Origin: Nereocystis luetkeana
Lineage: Eukaryota > Sar > Phaeophyceae > Laminariales > Laminariaceae
Reading direction: 5' to 3'
Assembly (NCBI GenBank): GCA_031213475.1
Contig: JARUPZ010000019.1
Coordinates: forward strand, 3,498,770-3,562,769
Length of the DNA stretch: 64,000 nt
Shown here: positions 1 to 10,739 of the stretch, piece by piece
Layout of the letters: every line of letters starts with the position of its first letter
Numbering within the stretch: the first letter of the stretch is position 1
Translations under genes and position numbers: made by a program
Notes under the pieces: generated by a model
What the model was told of the DNA's origin: nothing
What the model saw: the letters and a program-made list of their open reading frames with translations, nothing else
Databases searched by the model: none

Positions 1-106
1 GGCGAAACCGCCCCAACCCCGGGGTGGTATACAAGGTACGAGGTATTCTTTTGACAGTTTGTTCGTTTGGAGGCAGCTCTCTAGAGATACTGTTTGCTGA
101 TTTGTA

Positions 107-217
107 CTATTACGGGGGGGGCATAGTTAATAGGACCAAATATTGTTGGTAAAAATGGTTAAATATATGGGTTTTTACGTTTACGACAGGTCCTATTAAC
201 TATGGTCCCCCCGTGAT
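107..217. repeat. MITE family A, copy 1
   Basis: Inverted repeat with ends resembling CTATTACGGGGGACCATAG and its complement. Inside each end is TTAATAGGACC/GGTCCTATTAA, and the core holds AATATTGTTGGTAAAAATGG and ATATAGGTTTTTA. No coding capacity. The TA next to each end suggests a TA target duplication like that of Tc1/mariner-type MITEs (inference). Confidence 0.85.
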
Positions 218-1429
218 ATTAATATATGCTGTTTCGACTGTCACAATCTCAAGAAAGGCACTGCGGCCCTCGAGGCCCTCGGGCTCAGCCGAGAGTGCGG
301 GCCCGAGAGAACCCCAAGAGGCAGAGGACACGGTCTGGTGGGGTCTGCTGTCTGCTGTGTGTCTTTTGCGTTCGGTTGCGGGGGTCTGCTGTGGGTCGGA
401 GGGGGTCCCGCACCATGGAAATATACACCCTCCCCCAATCAGCCCCCCCCCCCCCCCCCCCCCCCGGAAGTAAAAACAACCTGGAAGTTCCATGTAATCT
501 ACCGCGGAAACTGATAGCCGGTTGTAACCGGTACCTGGTTTCTTACATCATCACTGTTTTTTTTTTTACTAACAGCTGCAGGCGGCACAGTTTTTGTTCT
601 TGTCGCGACTTGTCAACACCCTTGACGAAAATCAGCTCATGCGACGATAGACCTTCTGTTTGGACTTATAGACTCAGCCCACGGCCAACCCGCTTGGTGT
701 CGGGCAAGGCCACTGGGTTGTAGTGGATGGCGGCCTCGACGAGTGTAGATGAGGGTCTCGAAGGTATCAGGTGGATCCATGGTCTAGGGGGCGGGAGCTT
801 GCCGGCGGCGTACTACGTTATTTCCCCAAACCTGAAATGAAAACTATTTTTCGCCATTCGAGACGGATCCAGAATTTTTGTCATCTGTTTTCGGCGCACC
901 AGCGGCCGATTTTTTTTTTTATCGTACGTACGCCTAGCCAGCGCCCGCCACAGATCACCGGCCATTGTGTAAACACGGTGACCCTAGGGTGGGTCGGAGC
1001 CCCTAACGAGCGCATTCTGTTGAGAGTTCATGACGCAGTCTTTGCTTTGTCGATCGATGTCTGTCGTGGACTCGGAATCTCGCCGCTTCGAACTGACTTT
1101 TTCTGAAGCCGATCTTGGCCCAACATCTGCCCCAGTTTTTTATTTTCGAGGTTTCCCAAAAGTTTGTAACTTTTCGTTTGAAAAATTGTGCTCATCGCAA
1201 GCTTGTTCTGGAAGAGTCTGGCGGGTATCTTTGAAATTCAAACTTTTTATGGAAGCTTGGCGTTTCCAGTGGGATACTCGTAGATCGTTTTTTTTTTCGG
1301 GGGATATATTTGAAATTCAGTCTTTTGGTGGAAACTTTGCGTTTCCCATGGCATTGATCTTTTCCCTCTGTTTTTTTGTTGTTTCTTTTTCTTGGCTGTT
1401 TTTTGTTTCCTTGTCTTTTTTCTTTGCAG
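218..1429. other. No gene recognised; probable intron or 5' region
   Basis: Holds a C tract of more than 20 bases near 443-466, several T tracts, and at 674-712 a copy of a dispersed piece (CAGCCCACGGCCAACCCGCT) that recurs at 12,451-12,483. The last 150 bases are pyrimidine-rich and end in TCTTTGCAG, a good splice acceptor for the exon at 1,430. A short open frame starting with ATG at 1,030 could be an upstream exon but has no clear donor. Confidence 0.4.
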
Positions 1430-2801
1430 GAGAATAGTTCCCACAGTCAACGCATCCTCGGCGCCTGCAGTGGAGAAGATGCTTCTCCATTTCTTGGATT
1501 TCATGGACCTCTCCCTTGATCGCAGGCGCCTGGACTCTTACTTTAGGAAGAGAGCGACTAAGCCCGCCATCACCAGCGGTGGCGGCGGCTCCGGCGACGG
1601 TGCTGGTGCACCCAGCGAAGAGTCAAGAAAATCGCCGCCAAAACGACCTAGAGTCACGGGCGCTTGCGTTAGGCTGCGCCCTCGCTCGGCTAAGAAGTCC
1701 TCGCATAGGGGGGCACGAGAGACGGCCCAGCATCAGTCTGTGCAGGAATTCGCGGCGGGTCGACGTCAGCTCCCACCCTCCCCGGTAACGGATCGTTTTG
1801 AGTTGCGGAGCGCGAGGGAGGATGGGGAAGAGGGCTTGCGCCGCGCGGTGGTAGAAGCAAACCCTCGCTTCGCGGGCATTTGGGCCGAGGCGGATTCGAT
1901 GGCGCCTTCGCGGGCGCCGGTGGCTAGCGCTGCGAAAGACGCCGCCGCTGGTGTTGCTGACGCTAGTGCTAGCTCTCACGCTAGCGCATACTCTCACGCT
2001 AGCGCTGACGGTAACGCTTACGCTAACGCCGCCGCTGCTGCCACCGATGTCAACGTCAATGTTAATGCCAATGTCAATACCTCCGCGAATAGACTCGCCA
2101 CAACCCCAGCGGGCGCGGGCCCCGGAACCGGAAAGGCGGGAGGAGTCAATCTGCACCTCGTTGACGTGGGGGCTCAAAAGGCGATCATGGAGGACATCGA
2201 GCGGCGGAAGAAGAGGAAGCCGAGGCAGGGGCAGGATGAGCAGAAGGTAGCGGCGGCGGCGGCGAGAGGGTTATTGCTGAGTCCGCGGCAGAGATTGATG
2301 GCGTCGAGTGTCGCGTCCGCCGGGGAGGGGACGGCGCCCAACACTCCCTTCGTGCGACTGGCCGTAGGAGGCGAGACCCCTAAAAAACCAAAGGTTGTTG
2401 TCCGGGCGGCCGGAGAACGGTCAGACGCTTTCGGAGATGGGCGCAACGCTGGCCGGAGTCCAGTGACGAAGGTGGTGGTTGTGACTGGAAGCACACCGCA
2501 GAGAAAGAGTCCAACCAAGCAGGTGTATGTAGCTGGAAGCACACGGCAGGGACAGAGTCCAACCAAGCAGGTGTTTGTAGCTGGAAGCGCACGGCCCGGA
2601 CAGAGTCCAACCAAGCAGGTTTTTGTGGCTGAAAGCACACCGCAGGGGAGAGGAGGGGGGGCGGGAGGTGCGGGCAGCGTTGCGGGCGTGGTAGGGGAAA
2701 AAAAACTCCCCCTGGAGAAAGTCTTGGTGGGAGATGAGGGAACGTCCGCGCTGGCGTCCACCGCTATGGACATCCGTGAGTTTTTCGGGCAGAGGCGTTG
2801 A
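1430..2801 (+). CDS. Last exon of a disordered nuclear protein with SPTK repeats and PIP-box-like motifs
   Basis: Open for about 1.37 kb in GC-rich sequence and ends at TGA 2,799-2,801. A polypyrimidine tract and TTTGCAG stand just before 1,430, so earlier exons probably lie upstream; in-frame ATGs at 1,479 and 1,503 are alternative starts. The protein is low-complexity and basic. Near its start is RRRLDSYFRKR, which has the spacing of a PCNA-interacting (PIP) box (QxxLxxYF) with the Q replaced by R. In the middle is an Ala/Ser/Asn-rich stretch, then a basic patch ERRKKRKPR. About four 16-residue repeats carry SPTKQV, and SPxK is a cyclin-dependent kinase consensus. The extreme C-terminus, MDIREFFGQRR, again resembles a PIP box (IxxFF plus basic residues). 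A C-terminal PIP box after a Ser/Pro/Lys-rich tail is how DNA polymerase delta subunit POLD3/Cdc27 ends, but no folded domain is visible. Family unassigned; replication or repair is inference. Confidence 0.72.
2458..2649 (+). repeat. 48-bp coding minisatellite
   Basis: About four head-to-tail units beginning AGTCCAACCAAGCAGGT. Each adds 16 residues with an SPTK core to the protein encoded at 1,430-2,801. The first unit is degenerate. Because the unit is a multiple of three, copy number can change without breaking the frame. Confidence 0.85.
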
Positions 2802-3079
2802 GAGGCGAAGGCATGACATGACGGCCACTTCTACAGGGACAACTTGTCGCCGTGCGTCGTGGGCGGAGCCTCGCCTCGGCCTCGTGCCGCGGTTGTCGAA
2901 GAGGGAGCACAGCTGCCGCGGGACGGGCCGGGGCACAGCTGCCGCGGGGTGGGCAGTGGGGGGCGGAACGGGGAAGGCATGGCGGTGGTGGCCTATGTTG
3001 TGTGCAAAATTGTGTATCAGGCCGTAACTATACTGCAGTATGTACCACTTGGCACAGCTGTGTATACTCTGTCTATCGT

Positions 3080-3440
3080 ATAGATCTACTGCTGCGTTCG
3101 TAGCCCAGAGCTACATCTGGAGGGCTTTCGTGTGGTTGCAGCGCAGGAAACCTATTACTAATAGTAGTGTCCAGCAGATCCACCGTGGGTACAGAGCTAC
3201 GTATAGATATGGGGGGATTTGGTGGGGTTGCAGCGTAGTCAAGCGAACCTATCTATAATATATACCTGGTAAGTGTCTGGTAGATCTTCCGTATGTGTAG
3301 CTACGTGTGGAGGACATTCGTGTGGTTGCGACACAGTCAACCTATCATAAAATAAAAATAAATAGTGTCCAGTAGATCTCCTGTGCGTAGAACTACGTTT
3401 GGAGGACTTTCGTGTGTGGTTGCAGCGCGGTGAAACCCTT
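3080..3440. repeat. Tandem repeat, about 100-bp unit, 4 copies
   Basis: Units share TAGATC, then GTAG..AGCTAC, then GGAGGACTTTCGTGTGGTTGC, then CAACCTAT, with the spacing kept. The copies have diverged by substitutions and small indels. No coding signal. Confidence 0.75.
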
Positions 3441-3589
3441 CCCCTCCTATCGGAGGAGAAAGCGGCTGATATTTTCACGCATGCTACGTAGAACCACTCT
3501 GACTCAGGCACACGCTGCCTTCGCACCCACCCACATACACATACCAACACCGGCGGAAATGTTTTTTTAGTTTTTTTTTGTTCTCCCGT

Positions 3590-3895
3590 CGATGTAGTAG
3601 TTGTGGTGCGATCTATATTTTTGTTTCCAATAGTTTTGAGAGGCAGGCATGCAGGCAGGCAGACAGGCGTCGTACAATAGGCAAAAGCGCCTTCCATGTA
3701 CAATACAAACCCCGGGCGAGTTTTCTAGCTCGTTTCTGTTACGTGTAGTAGTGTTGCAGCTGCGAGTACAATACGATGGTGGTGCGATCGACGTTTTTTT
3801 TTTAGTATAGTTTGGCCAAAGCTGGCAGACAAACGTACAGAACGTAGGCGAAAGCGCCTTCCACATATAGTACAAAAACCCGGGAGTTTTTTTTT
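3590..3895. repeat. Diverged tandem duplication, about 180-bp unit
   Basis: Two units share GTGGTGCGATC, GGCAAAAGCGCCTTCCA (GGCGAAAGCGCCTTCCA in the second) and ACAA..CCCGGG followed by a TTTT run. No reading frame runs through. Confidence 0.7.
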
Positions 3896-4176
3896 TAAGT
3901 TGTTTTTCTGCGTTGTTGCTGCTTGGTATATAGATACCAGGTATATATAGTGGTGCTGCTGCAAGGAGATGACACTGCTGTTTGCGCGCGCAGGTTGTAC
4001 GTACAGCAGTACCAAGGGTGTATATAATAAGTATGCACCAGGTATATATATATATATTTATATATTTATATATATTATATATTATATTATATTTGGGTTG
4101 CTGGGTGCACAGGTGGCCGGGACGCCTCCCTTGCACAACGTGGGCGCAGACAAACCCCTGTGGAGACATTCGACTC

Positions 4177-4281
4177 AACCCTTTTAGAACTCCAGTCCCG
4201 TTTTGGGGACACACCAGTCAAATTCCAAGTATTCTGTCCCAAGTTGTCCCCAAAACGAGACTTGCAGTCCTAAAAGGATTA
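4177..4281. repeat. Palindromic MITE family B, copy 1
   Basis: Hairpin with arms AACCCTTTTAGAAC..CAGTCCCGTTTTGGGGACA and the complement. The centre CAGTCAAATTCCAAGTA is recognisable in all copies. No coding capacity; this copy is more diverged than those at 20 and 57 kb. Confidence 0.85.
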
Positions 4282-4299
4282 TAACAGCAACCCTGACGA

Positions 4300-4544
4300 G
4301 GTGTCGAGAACTTGTCGATGCGGTACGCCGTATGGTTTCGCTGTATTGTGCAATGCTTCCACAAGGATTTTTTTCCGCTCTCGTTGTGCACGGGGGGGGG
4401 GGGGGGGGGGGGGGGGGTAGGTCCCGCCCACCTGTGTGGATTTTTACTTTATATTAAGCCCGCCTTTTGCCCAGGTCCGTGGGGGGGGGGGGGGGGGGGG
4501 CACGTCACGCTCCTCTGCGCAGCGGACATATCGAACATGCGGGA
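4300..4544. other. Gene-free, two long G tracts
   Basis: Contains two uninterrupted G runs of about 20-28 bases near 4,390-4,418 and 4,481-4,500. No exon seen. Confidence 0.5.
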
Positions 4545-5270
4545 CTGGTGGTGAAACCGCAGAATTGATTGGGCTGGCGGTGGTGAAACCGTGCAGGGTG
4601 GAAATGTTTAGATGGCTGGTGGTAAAACCGTGGAGGAGGTGTTTAGACGGCTGATTGTCAAACGGCTTTCCGGCTTTAGGTTCCGGTTTTGATTTTCCGG
4701 TTTTCAGTTTCATTTTCCGGGTTCGGTTCCCGGTCCCGGTAACCGGTTGCGCCTGTTGGTTTCGCTTGCCGGTTTCGTTTGCCAGGTTCGGCTACTCTTT
4801 TCTGTTTTCGGCGACCGGTTTCGCCTACGTACCGGTTTCGGTTTCAAGTTTCTGTTTCCGATTCCGATTCCTGTGTGTCCGGTGTCGGTTTTCGAGGTGT
4901 TCGGATGGGTGGTGGTGAAACCATGGAAGGGATGTTTGGATGGCTGATGGTGGTACAACCGCCGAGGGTGGTGGAAGAAACCGTGGAGGTGTATGGAACG
5001 CTGGTGGATGAAACGTGGGGGTGTTTAGACGGCTGGTGGTCAAGCCGTGGGGAGGTGTTTAGACGGCTGATGGCAAAACCGTGGATGTGTTTGGATGGCT
5101 GATGGTAAAACCATGGAGGTGTTTGGATGGCTGGTGGTAAAACCGTGGAGGATGGAGATGTTTAGGCGGCTGGTTGGAATTTACGGTGGAGGTGTTTGGA
5201 CCGCCGATGGTTGAAGCTCGGAGGAGGTGTTTAGACGGCTGAGGATAAAATCCGTGGAGGCATTTTTTTG
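4545..5270. repeat. Minisatellite with GGTGGTGAAACCGTGGAGGTG units
   Basis: Repeated units of about 33-45 bp of the form GTGTTTGGACGGCTGGTGGT-AAACCGTGGAGG occupy 4,545-4,660 and 4,895-5,270. Between them, 4,665-4,890 is a different degenerate repeat of CCGGTTTCGG/TTCCGGTTT type. Open frames across it are artefacts of the repeat. Confidence 0.8.
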
Positions 5271-5771
5271 GGTTGATCTTTTTACGGGTACTTGTTTTAT
5301 TTACGTATGGTGGTTTGTATGTGTATCTGCACGGTTTTGGAAAAACAAATGCATATTTCTGAACAGATGCATCTTTCTATATACTATGTGTTTAGGTTTT
5401 GAGCTTCTGAGTCGGGGGGAGGGGGGGGCAGTATTATTGCGGACGGACGGATACTCGTACCTGGTGCTCATATGTATACGTTTGGAGTTCCGGAGACAGA
5501 AACCCGTATAGATAGGTGAAAGTACTGTAGGGACTGATGGCAATTAATAGTGTGCGATTAACAACGTACACGTGTGTGCGGTACTGTACTGCTGCTGTGT
5601 TACGCCCCGAAAGAGGGTGGGACTATACTGCTACCATGGTGCGTGCCAATGGTAAGAGCAGGCGGTTATAATTGTACTGCCCGCCAAGAGCACTATTAAT
5701 ACCAGGTACCAGGTATAAGGCACCGGTCAACCAGCTTACGTGGTATATATATCTATATATTATATATATTT

Positions 5772-6100
5772 TTTTCATCATCACTTTTACTTTCCAGCCT
5801 AACAACTCGTAGTAGGAGGTTTTACCCTCAACAAGCTTCTGGACGAGCCGTGGTCACAGGTGTCTACCCTTCTCCCCCCCGGTACGTGCATTTATTTTTT
5901 TGTCGCGCATAGGGTTCAGCATGCACACTGCTCGTCGATTTTCATCGAATGTAGCGAACTCACGGTCTCACCCATTCCGCCAATCAACTTTTTTTATTGC
6001 AAAAAAAAAACCCTACCCGGGCATGCACTCGGTGAGACTTGAACCCCGCGAAATTTATCTTGATAGGCACGAGGACCACCTACCAAGCCACCGGGGACGC
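5772..6100 (-). repeat. tRNA-derived SINE-like repeat, copy 1
   Basis: On the minus strand the head reads GCGTCCCCGGTGGCTTGGTAGG and later GGGTTCAAGTCTCACC, good matches to the pol III A box and B box of tRNA genes. The T-arm stem GCGGG/GTGGG with loop TTCAAGT folds properly. There is no matching acceptor stem, so this is not a working tRNA. About 230 bases of unrelated body follow (GTCGCGCATAGGGTTCAGC, CTCGTCGATTTTCATCGAATG). The same layout recurs at 34,489-34,826 and, truncated, at 33,212-33,352. Confidence 0.75.
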
Positions 6101-6237
6101 TGGATGTATGTAGGGGGAAAAACAAAAGTCGGTCTAGTAGTTTCCCACATCGGACAGATAGATGACGATCTGCAGTACCTACCTGTAGATCATCTATAGC
6201 AGCAGCAGTAGATCCTACGAGGTATCTCAGTTGTCGG

Positions 6238-6460
6238 TATGACATGCTGTGTAAGACGCCACCCGACCAAAAATGTGCGCAACAAGGAGCGGTGTAACAC
6301 GCACACCACGACAACCTGTTTTTATCACCCAGCTCGTATATAAATCGGAAGTATTACGAGTAGTTATGACATGTTGGTGCAAGATGGCCACCCGATCAAA
6401 ATGTGCGCAACAAGAAGCGGTGGAACGCACTCTCGAAAACCTGTTTTATCAATTCAAAAG
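6238..6460. repeat. Short repeat pair related to 13.7 kb
   Basis: Two units share GACATGYTG..AAGA..GCCACCCGA.CAAAA.TGTGCGCAACAAG.AGCGGTG.AAC and CCTGTTTTTATCA. A third copy is at 13,672-13,760. Nature unknown. Confidence 0.7.
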
Positions 6461-6815
6461 TATAAATAGTAGATCCTATATTAGATATTATCATTTCTCT
6501 CGCCACCCGACAATGTGCAGCATGATCTTCAACATTGATCACTCATAACTTTCCCCAAAGAAGAAAACCTCGGAAACAAAACGAAACCCATGCACCAAGT
6601 CCACCTCCCTTCTGTGCTTCTGTGCCAACTTTCGGCTTGTCTACTCCATTTGCTGTATTTGCTCCTTCCTTATTTGTACGTTCTATTCTTAAATCCTAAG
6701 CTGCATCCAAGCTGCATCCCCACGCCATCTGTGTGGGTCTGTCGTCCCCCCCTCCCCTGCTCCTTCTTCTTTCCTGGCGGTCCCTAAGCTGGAGCTTGAA
6801 CCGCGACACCCTCCT

Positions 6816-7313
6816 CTAAATGGCGACCTGGGTGGTCACCAAGACGATTTGGAGCAGGCGTTCCTTCACCACCCCCTTCCTTGCCATCGACCCACCACCC
6901 CCCCCCCCCCCCACGACGCTAGCTGCCAGCTGGTCGATGAAGTTGCTGCCCTCTACCCCAAGGCGCCCAAAGCTGTCCACCGCTAAGGTGGCTGGTTTGT
7001 GGCTCCGCTCGTCGAAAGACACATGTCCCGGACGCGCGTAGTGTTCGCGCTTGCGCGCCTCGGAGGTAGAGGCAGCTGGTCCATCGTGATCAGCACTGCC
7101 TCCTCGCAGGTGGACCAGCGCTTCCGGGTCTGCATGGGTGACGTCCAGCGGGATGGACTTTTCCCTGTATTCCCTGTTAGGAGCGCCCCGAAGATCTCCC
7201 CTCCTAACAACGATGTCCATCCGCAGGTTACGGTCTGCAGTGAACGGTTCGCCGCTCTCAACTTGGTGTGGAATTCCCAGCCGCGTCAGCGTGCGGGAAA
7301 TCGCGCGAACCAA
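6816..7313 (-). pseudogene. Retroelement restriction-like endonuclease domain
   Basis: C-terminal part of the retroelement polyprotein. It carries RMDIVVRRG followed by SIPLDVTHADP, which fits the PD..D-type nuclease core of R2-like elements (first motif MD instead of PD). A TAA separates it from the CCHC segment upstream without changing frame, and a TAG follows VTTQVAI, after which the same frame continues with RRVSRFKLQLRDRQ. Both look like point-mutation stops. It would nick the target DNA to prime reverse transcription; this copy is broken. Confidence 0.75.
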
Positions 7314-7316
7314 CGG

Positions 7317-7718
7317 TTAATGCTGGTTTACCTGTACCCCTGCTCTAGGACAGATGCGTGCGTGGCGTGTGTCTACGTCGACTGCGTCACAGCAGGGGCA
7401 CCTCACTGCCACGTGCTCCTCGATGCCCATGAAGCGCCTTCCCATGCCCACGAACTCCGCTGCTGGTAGGACACGGAGCGAGTCTGTTGGCCTCGCCCGA
7501 AGGCAAGTAGTGGCTCCTGCTCCTTGTAGACTCCTGTAGCGAGCTTTGGCGAAGGCCTTGGTCCCGCTCCCCCCCAGCGGGTCGCCTGGTCCAGGTGGGC
7601 GTGCAAGCCCCTCCAGCGAGGCTGTGTGTGCAGCGTGCCGACCCTGATTCACCAGCTTGCCCAACTTCTGTTGAGCCTTCCGGGAGTTGGTGGTTACGGC
7701 GTCATGCGCAACCAGCAT
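7317..7718 (-). pseudogene. Retroelement thumb/linker with CCHC zinc finger
   Basis: Open frame of 133 residues, same frame as the downstream endonuclease. Near the end it reads RCPCCDAVDVDTRHARICP, a CCHC finger of the spacing (C-x2-C-x8-H-x3-C) found just before the endonuclease in R2-type elements. It ends in a TAA after QVNQH. The region between 7,719 and 8,012 still encodes linker fragments but is broken by stops and frame changes. Confidence 0.72.
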
Positions 7719-8012
7719 GTCGGCCTCATAGGGCCTTGGGACCAGGCCCCCCTCTGCACCCAGGCTCCATTCCGACCAAGATTCGGGGACGATGCCCTAC
7801 ATCGTTTCCTTCGTCACGCCCCACGCGTCCCGAATCTCTCCCAAGCTGCCTCCGAGCTCCGCAATGATACCCGATTCAGGGAGACCTCTCTTAACTCTGT
7901 CTCCTAGCGGGCCCGTGAGGTCTGCTAGAACCTCCGGCAGGATGCCCACCCTGCTCCCAATTGAGGAAGACATTCGCCTCGCTTCCGTCGACGGCAGCCC
8001 TAACCCTCCCGC

Positions 8013-9323
8013 TCACGTAGAAAGGCGTGCTTTGGCTTGTTGGTAGAGTTTTAGAGTCAGTTGGCTAAACGGGCACCCCTCCTGGAAAAACGACTGTGCG
8101 TCCGCCGCTCCCGGTAGCTCTACGATATTTTCGTAGGCCCACTGAACCCCGTTGTCGGCCCTTCGGCATGCTTCGAGTGACAGCCCCGGGTCCAGAGCCC
8201 TTTCGAGGTAGCCCGTCCGCTTCCCGAGGGATTCGACGGCGATGAGGGCCGCCGCTTGCTTGTCGGGCATGTTAGCGAGGTAGCGCGCAAAGCGGTCCGC
8301 GCCTCCATCCCTCACTACCTCCATTGCTCGCCCCAGCACGTATTCATCCGAGCCGATCGGAACTTCCACCACCGTCACCCCTCCTTCGTCTGTGATGCAG
8401 ACGTCAACGCTCTCCAGGAGCGATGTCTCCTCCGCCGTCGGGACGTGTCCTTTGGGTGGTAGTGCTACGGTCTTGACGGGGTTGACCACAATGCCGATGT
8501 CATCTAGCTCTCGCCGGAGGAAGGCGAAAGCTTTAACTGTGTTGGCCATGACCCCCATAAGGCCGAGAGATACATCGTCCATTTAGGCAAAGGCTTCCAC
8601 TCCTTCTCCCTCGAACTCCTGTCGGAAACGCTTCAGTCCCGGTCGCAATGCCAGACAGAACATTGCCGGTCCCATGGGGTCCACTTGCTGGACACCGCTG
8701 GAGCAAGCGATCGTCCTGGTCTCCCCTGAGTCCATCCAGAAATACACGTCGGCGGGTCTTGTGCCGTAGCACTTGGCCACAAACGGCGTGAGTGCTGGCA
8801 CGCAGTTGGCCGCCTCTTCATGCACCGCCGTCCGTTTAACCGTGTTGCAGGCGTTGGAGCAGTCGGTTAGATCGACCCAGTTGCCCGTCTCGTGTAACGC
8901 CCTAGCCCTCAGTCTCACATGCTCCACTCCTCTGGGTATGGCGACCCCAAACTGCCTCACCTCTCGGTTGCCCTCCTCCAACCGCGGCCGCCACTGTTGC
9001 ATAGCCCCCGCGGTGATGAGCCGCCTCCATATCATGCCCAGGCATACCGGCCTGTTATTTTCCCCGAAGGCAGTGAGGCTCGACTCCAAGAAGAGCTGCT
9101 TAAATTCTGGCGGGAACGCGTCCGGCTCGTCGACGATTCTCCGCCAGAAGGCTGTCATGCTCTTTCCGAACTCCTCTCGCCCGATGTCGGTGTGGATGAT
9201 GGATTGCAGGTGCGCAATGACCGTCGTTTCCAGGGCCTGAAAGGGCACTGAGGGAGCCGATGATGTCGAAGAGCACCTCGGAGGCGTACTCATCATCAGG
9301 GCGCCGCGGAGGGGCGTTTCCAT
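8013..9323 (-). pseudogene. Retroelement reverse transcriptase, split by a nonsense codon
   Basis: Two in-frame pieces, 9,323-8,583 and 8,582-8,013, separated only by one TAA. The first has LTDCSNACNTVKR (RT motif A) and GVQQVDPMGPAMF, matching the GVQQGDPLGP motif B with one Gly changed to Val. The second begins MDDVSLGLMG, the catalytic box, and continues through NPVKTVALPPKGH. The stop replaces the residue immediately before MDD. Around 9,250-9,300 the frame shifts: the neighbouring frame (DEYASEVLFDIIG) looks like the original sequence upstream of PFQALETTVIAHLQ. It frameshifts again after AKARLST. Clearly inactive. Confidence 0.85.
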
Positions 9324-9345
9324 CTTCCACCTCGGTGGCGATCGC

Positions 9346-9699
9346 CTACACTGCAGCCGCCGCCGCCGCGGACACTGCGGCGTGATCTTCGGAGGGGAAC
9401 TTGGCCACCAGTGTGCTCCACGTCGCCTCGTTTCCAGCTGATCGTGGCTCTACCAGCAGGTTGCGAGCTGCCACTTTGACCCCTCCCGCGTGGCGACACG
9501 CCGACGACGCCCGTTCGAGCTTCGTCTCCTCCGAATCTTCTTGGGCGGCACCCCGTCGCCTCAGGTCCCCTCCCGTGGTGTATGCTATCAGCCATGGGAG
9601 CGCAGGAGCACTATATCCTCGCTCTCCACCAACGCGAACCTCTGTCGACTCTTGATTCGGCCGGCCGGTGAGTGGAGCAGGGCTGTCATAAGGTACCAT
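9346..9699 (-). pseudogene. Retroelement linker upstream of the RT
   Basis: Open frame of 117 residues rich in Ala, Arg and Glu (ALPWLIAYTTGGDLRRRG and similar) ending in an Ala run at a stop. It lies between the RING-like segment and the RT and has the same GC-rich composition. No recognised domain. Confidence 0.5.
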
Positions 9700-9962
9700 A
9701 ACTTGATTGCCCGTAAGAGCGAGTTCGGCGTCGCCGACTCTCGGCTCGGCCTGTGCTCACCCATAGCGTGGTTGAGGATGCCGAGCACGTGAATGCCAAG
9801 ACGCGCGTGTGCGCCAGCCAACTGCGGTTGCACTGTTTTCCCAACGTAGCCCAGGTCATCCAAGGAAACGGCATCAAGTGGGGGCCCTATACCCAGGCTG
9901 TTCTACTCCCACCCGTACCAAAGCCCCCGGCTGCGAGGGTCCTCATCACCTATGTTCCCCCC

Positions 9963-10739
9963 TCACATCCTCGCGGCCCGATTACGAAGCCCCGGGTCCG
10001 CTTGGACCGCTGCCTGCAGTGCTTCCCGTCTTGGATGTTGTGCTCCGCAATTGACTCCTGGGCAGCGGAGAGGTGCCGGTGCTGCGCCTCTCGCAAGGGC
10101 CTCCACCACACAACGAGCGTGAAGCACGTGGCGCCCTTGCCCACATGGAAAGCGTACCGCCCGGTGCCCGAGCTGTAGCCTTACACCGCAGACCCCGCAC
10201 GCCACGTCCCCTGTGGTGTCGCCAAGGAAGGCCCTGGGGCGCGTCCCGTTCTCAGGTCTCCTCCCCGACGCCCTGGGAGATCCTCGGGTTGGACCCTCGC
10301 CATTTGGCATCCCAGACCCCCTGTCGTCCATTGCGGCTCCTCTCCCTCCACTTCTTTGGCTCGTCTCTCTCCCTTCTCTGCGCCCTCCACCACCAGTTCG
10401 CGGCCCTCCGGCTTCCGGTTCTCCTCTACCGTCACTATCTCTCTCCTCTCTGGTAGGTTCGCTCCTGGTACTCCTCCCCGCCCCCTCCGCTCCCCCCTCG
10501 CCCCCTCGCCCTCCGCTCCCCTTGCCCTCTCTGCTCCCCCCGCTCTCCCCGCTCCCTCCGCCCCCCCCGCTCTCTCCGCCGCCCCCCCTCCCCCCGCTTT
10601 CCTCGCCTCCCTCGCTCCCTCCACCCCGCCCCCCACCGGTCCCCTCGCTTCTCTCGCCCCCCCCCCCCCCCCCCGCTCCCCCCTCCCACACCTTGCCTTC
10701 TGACGAGGGTGGAGCACTACCCCCTGCCCCTGCTCTCAT
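9963..10739 (-). pseudogene. Retroelement N-terminal region with RING-like finger
   Basis: The last 90 residues have CGVCG, then FPCGQGRHVLHARCV, then LRCPGVNCGAQ. The spacing C-x2-C..C..H-x3-H-x2-C..C-x4-C is that of a RING-H2-like zinc finger. The preceding 170 residues are Gly/Glu/Arg-rich and come from a C-rich tandem repeat, so they may not be functional sequence. RING or other zinc fingers at the N-terminus of R2-type ORFs fit nucleic-acid binding; a ubiquitin-ligase role would be speculation. Confidence 0.65.

Noticed and set aside
1623-2773. Minus-strand ORFs of 184 and 199 codons
   Set aside because: Shadows of the GC-rich plus-strand exon; the coherent SPTK repeats, basic patch and terminal motifs are on the plus strand.
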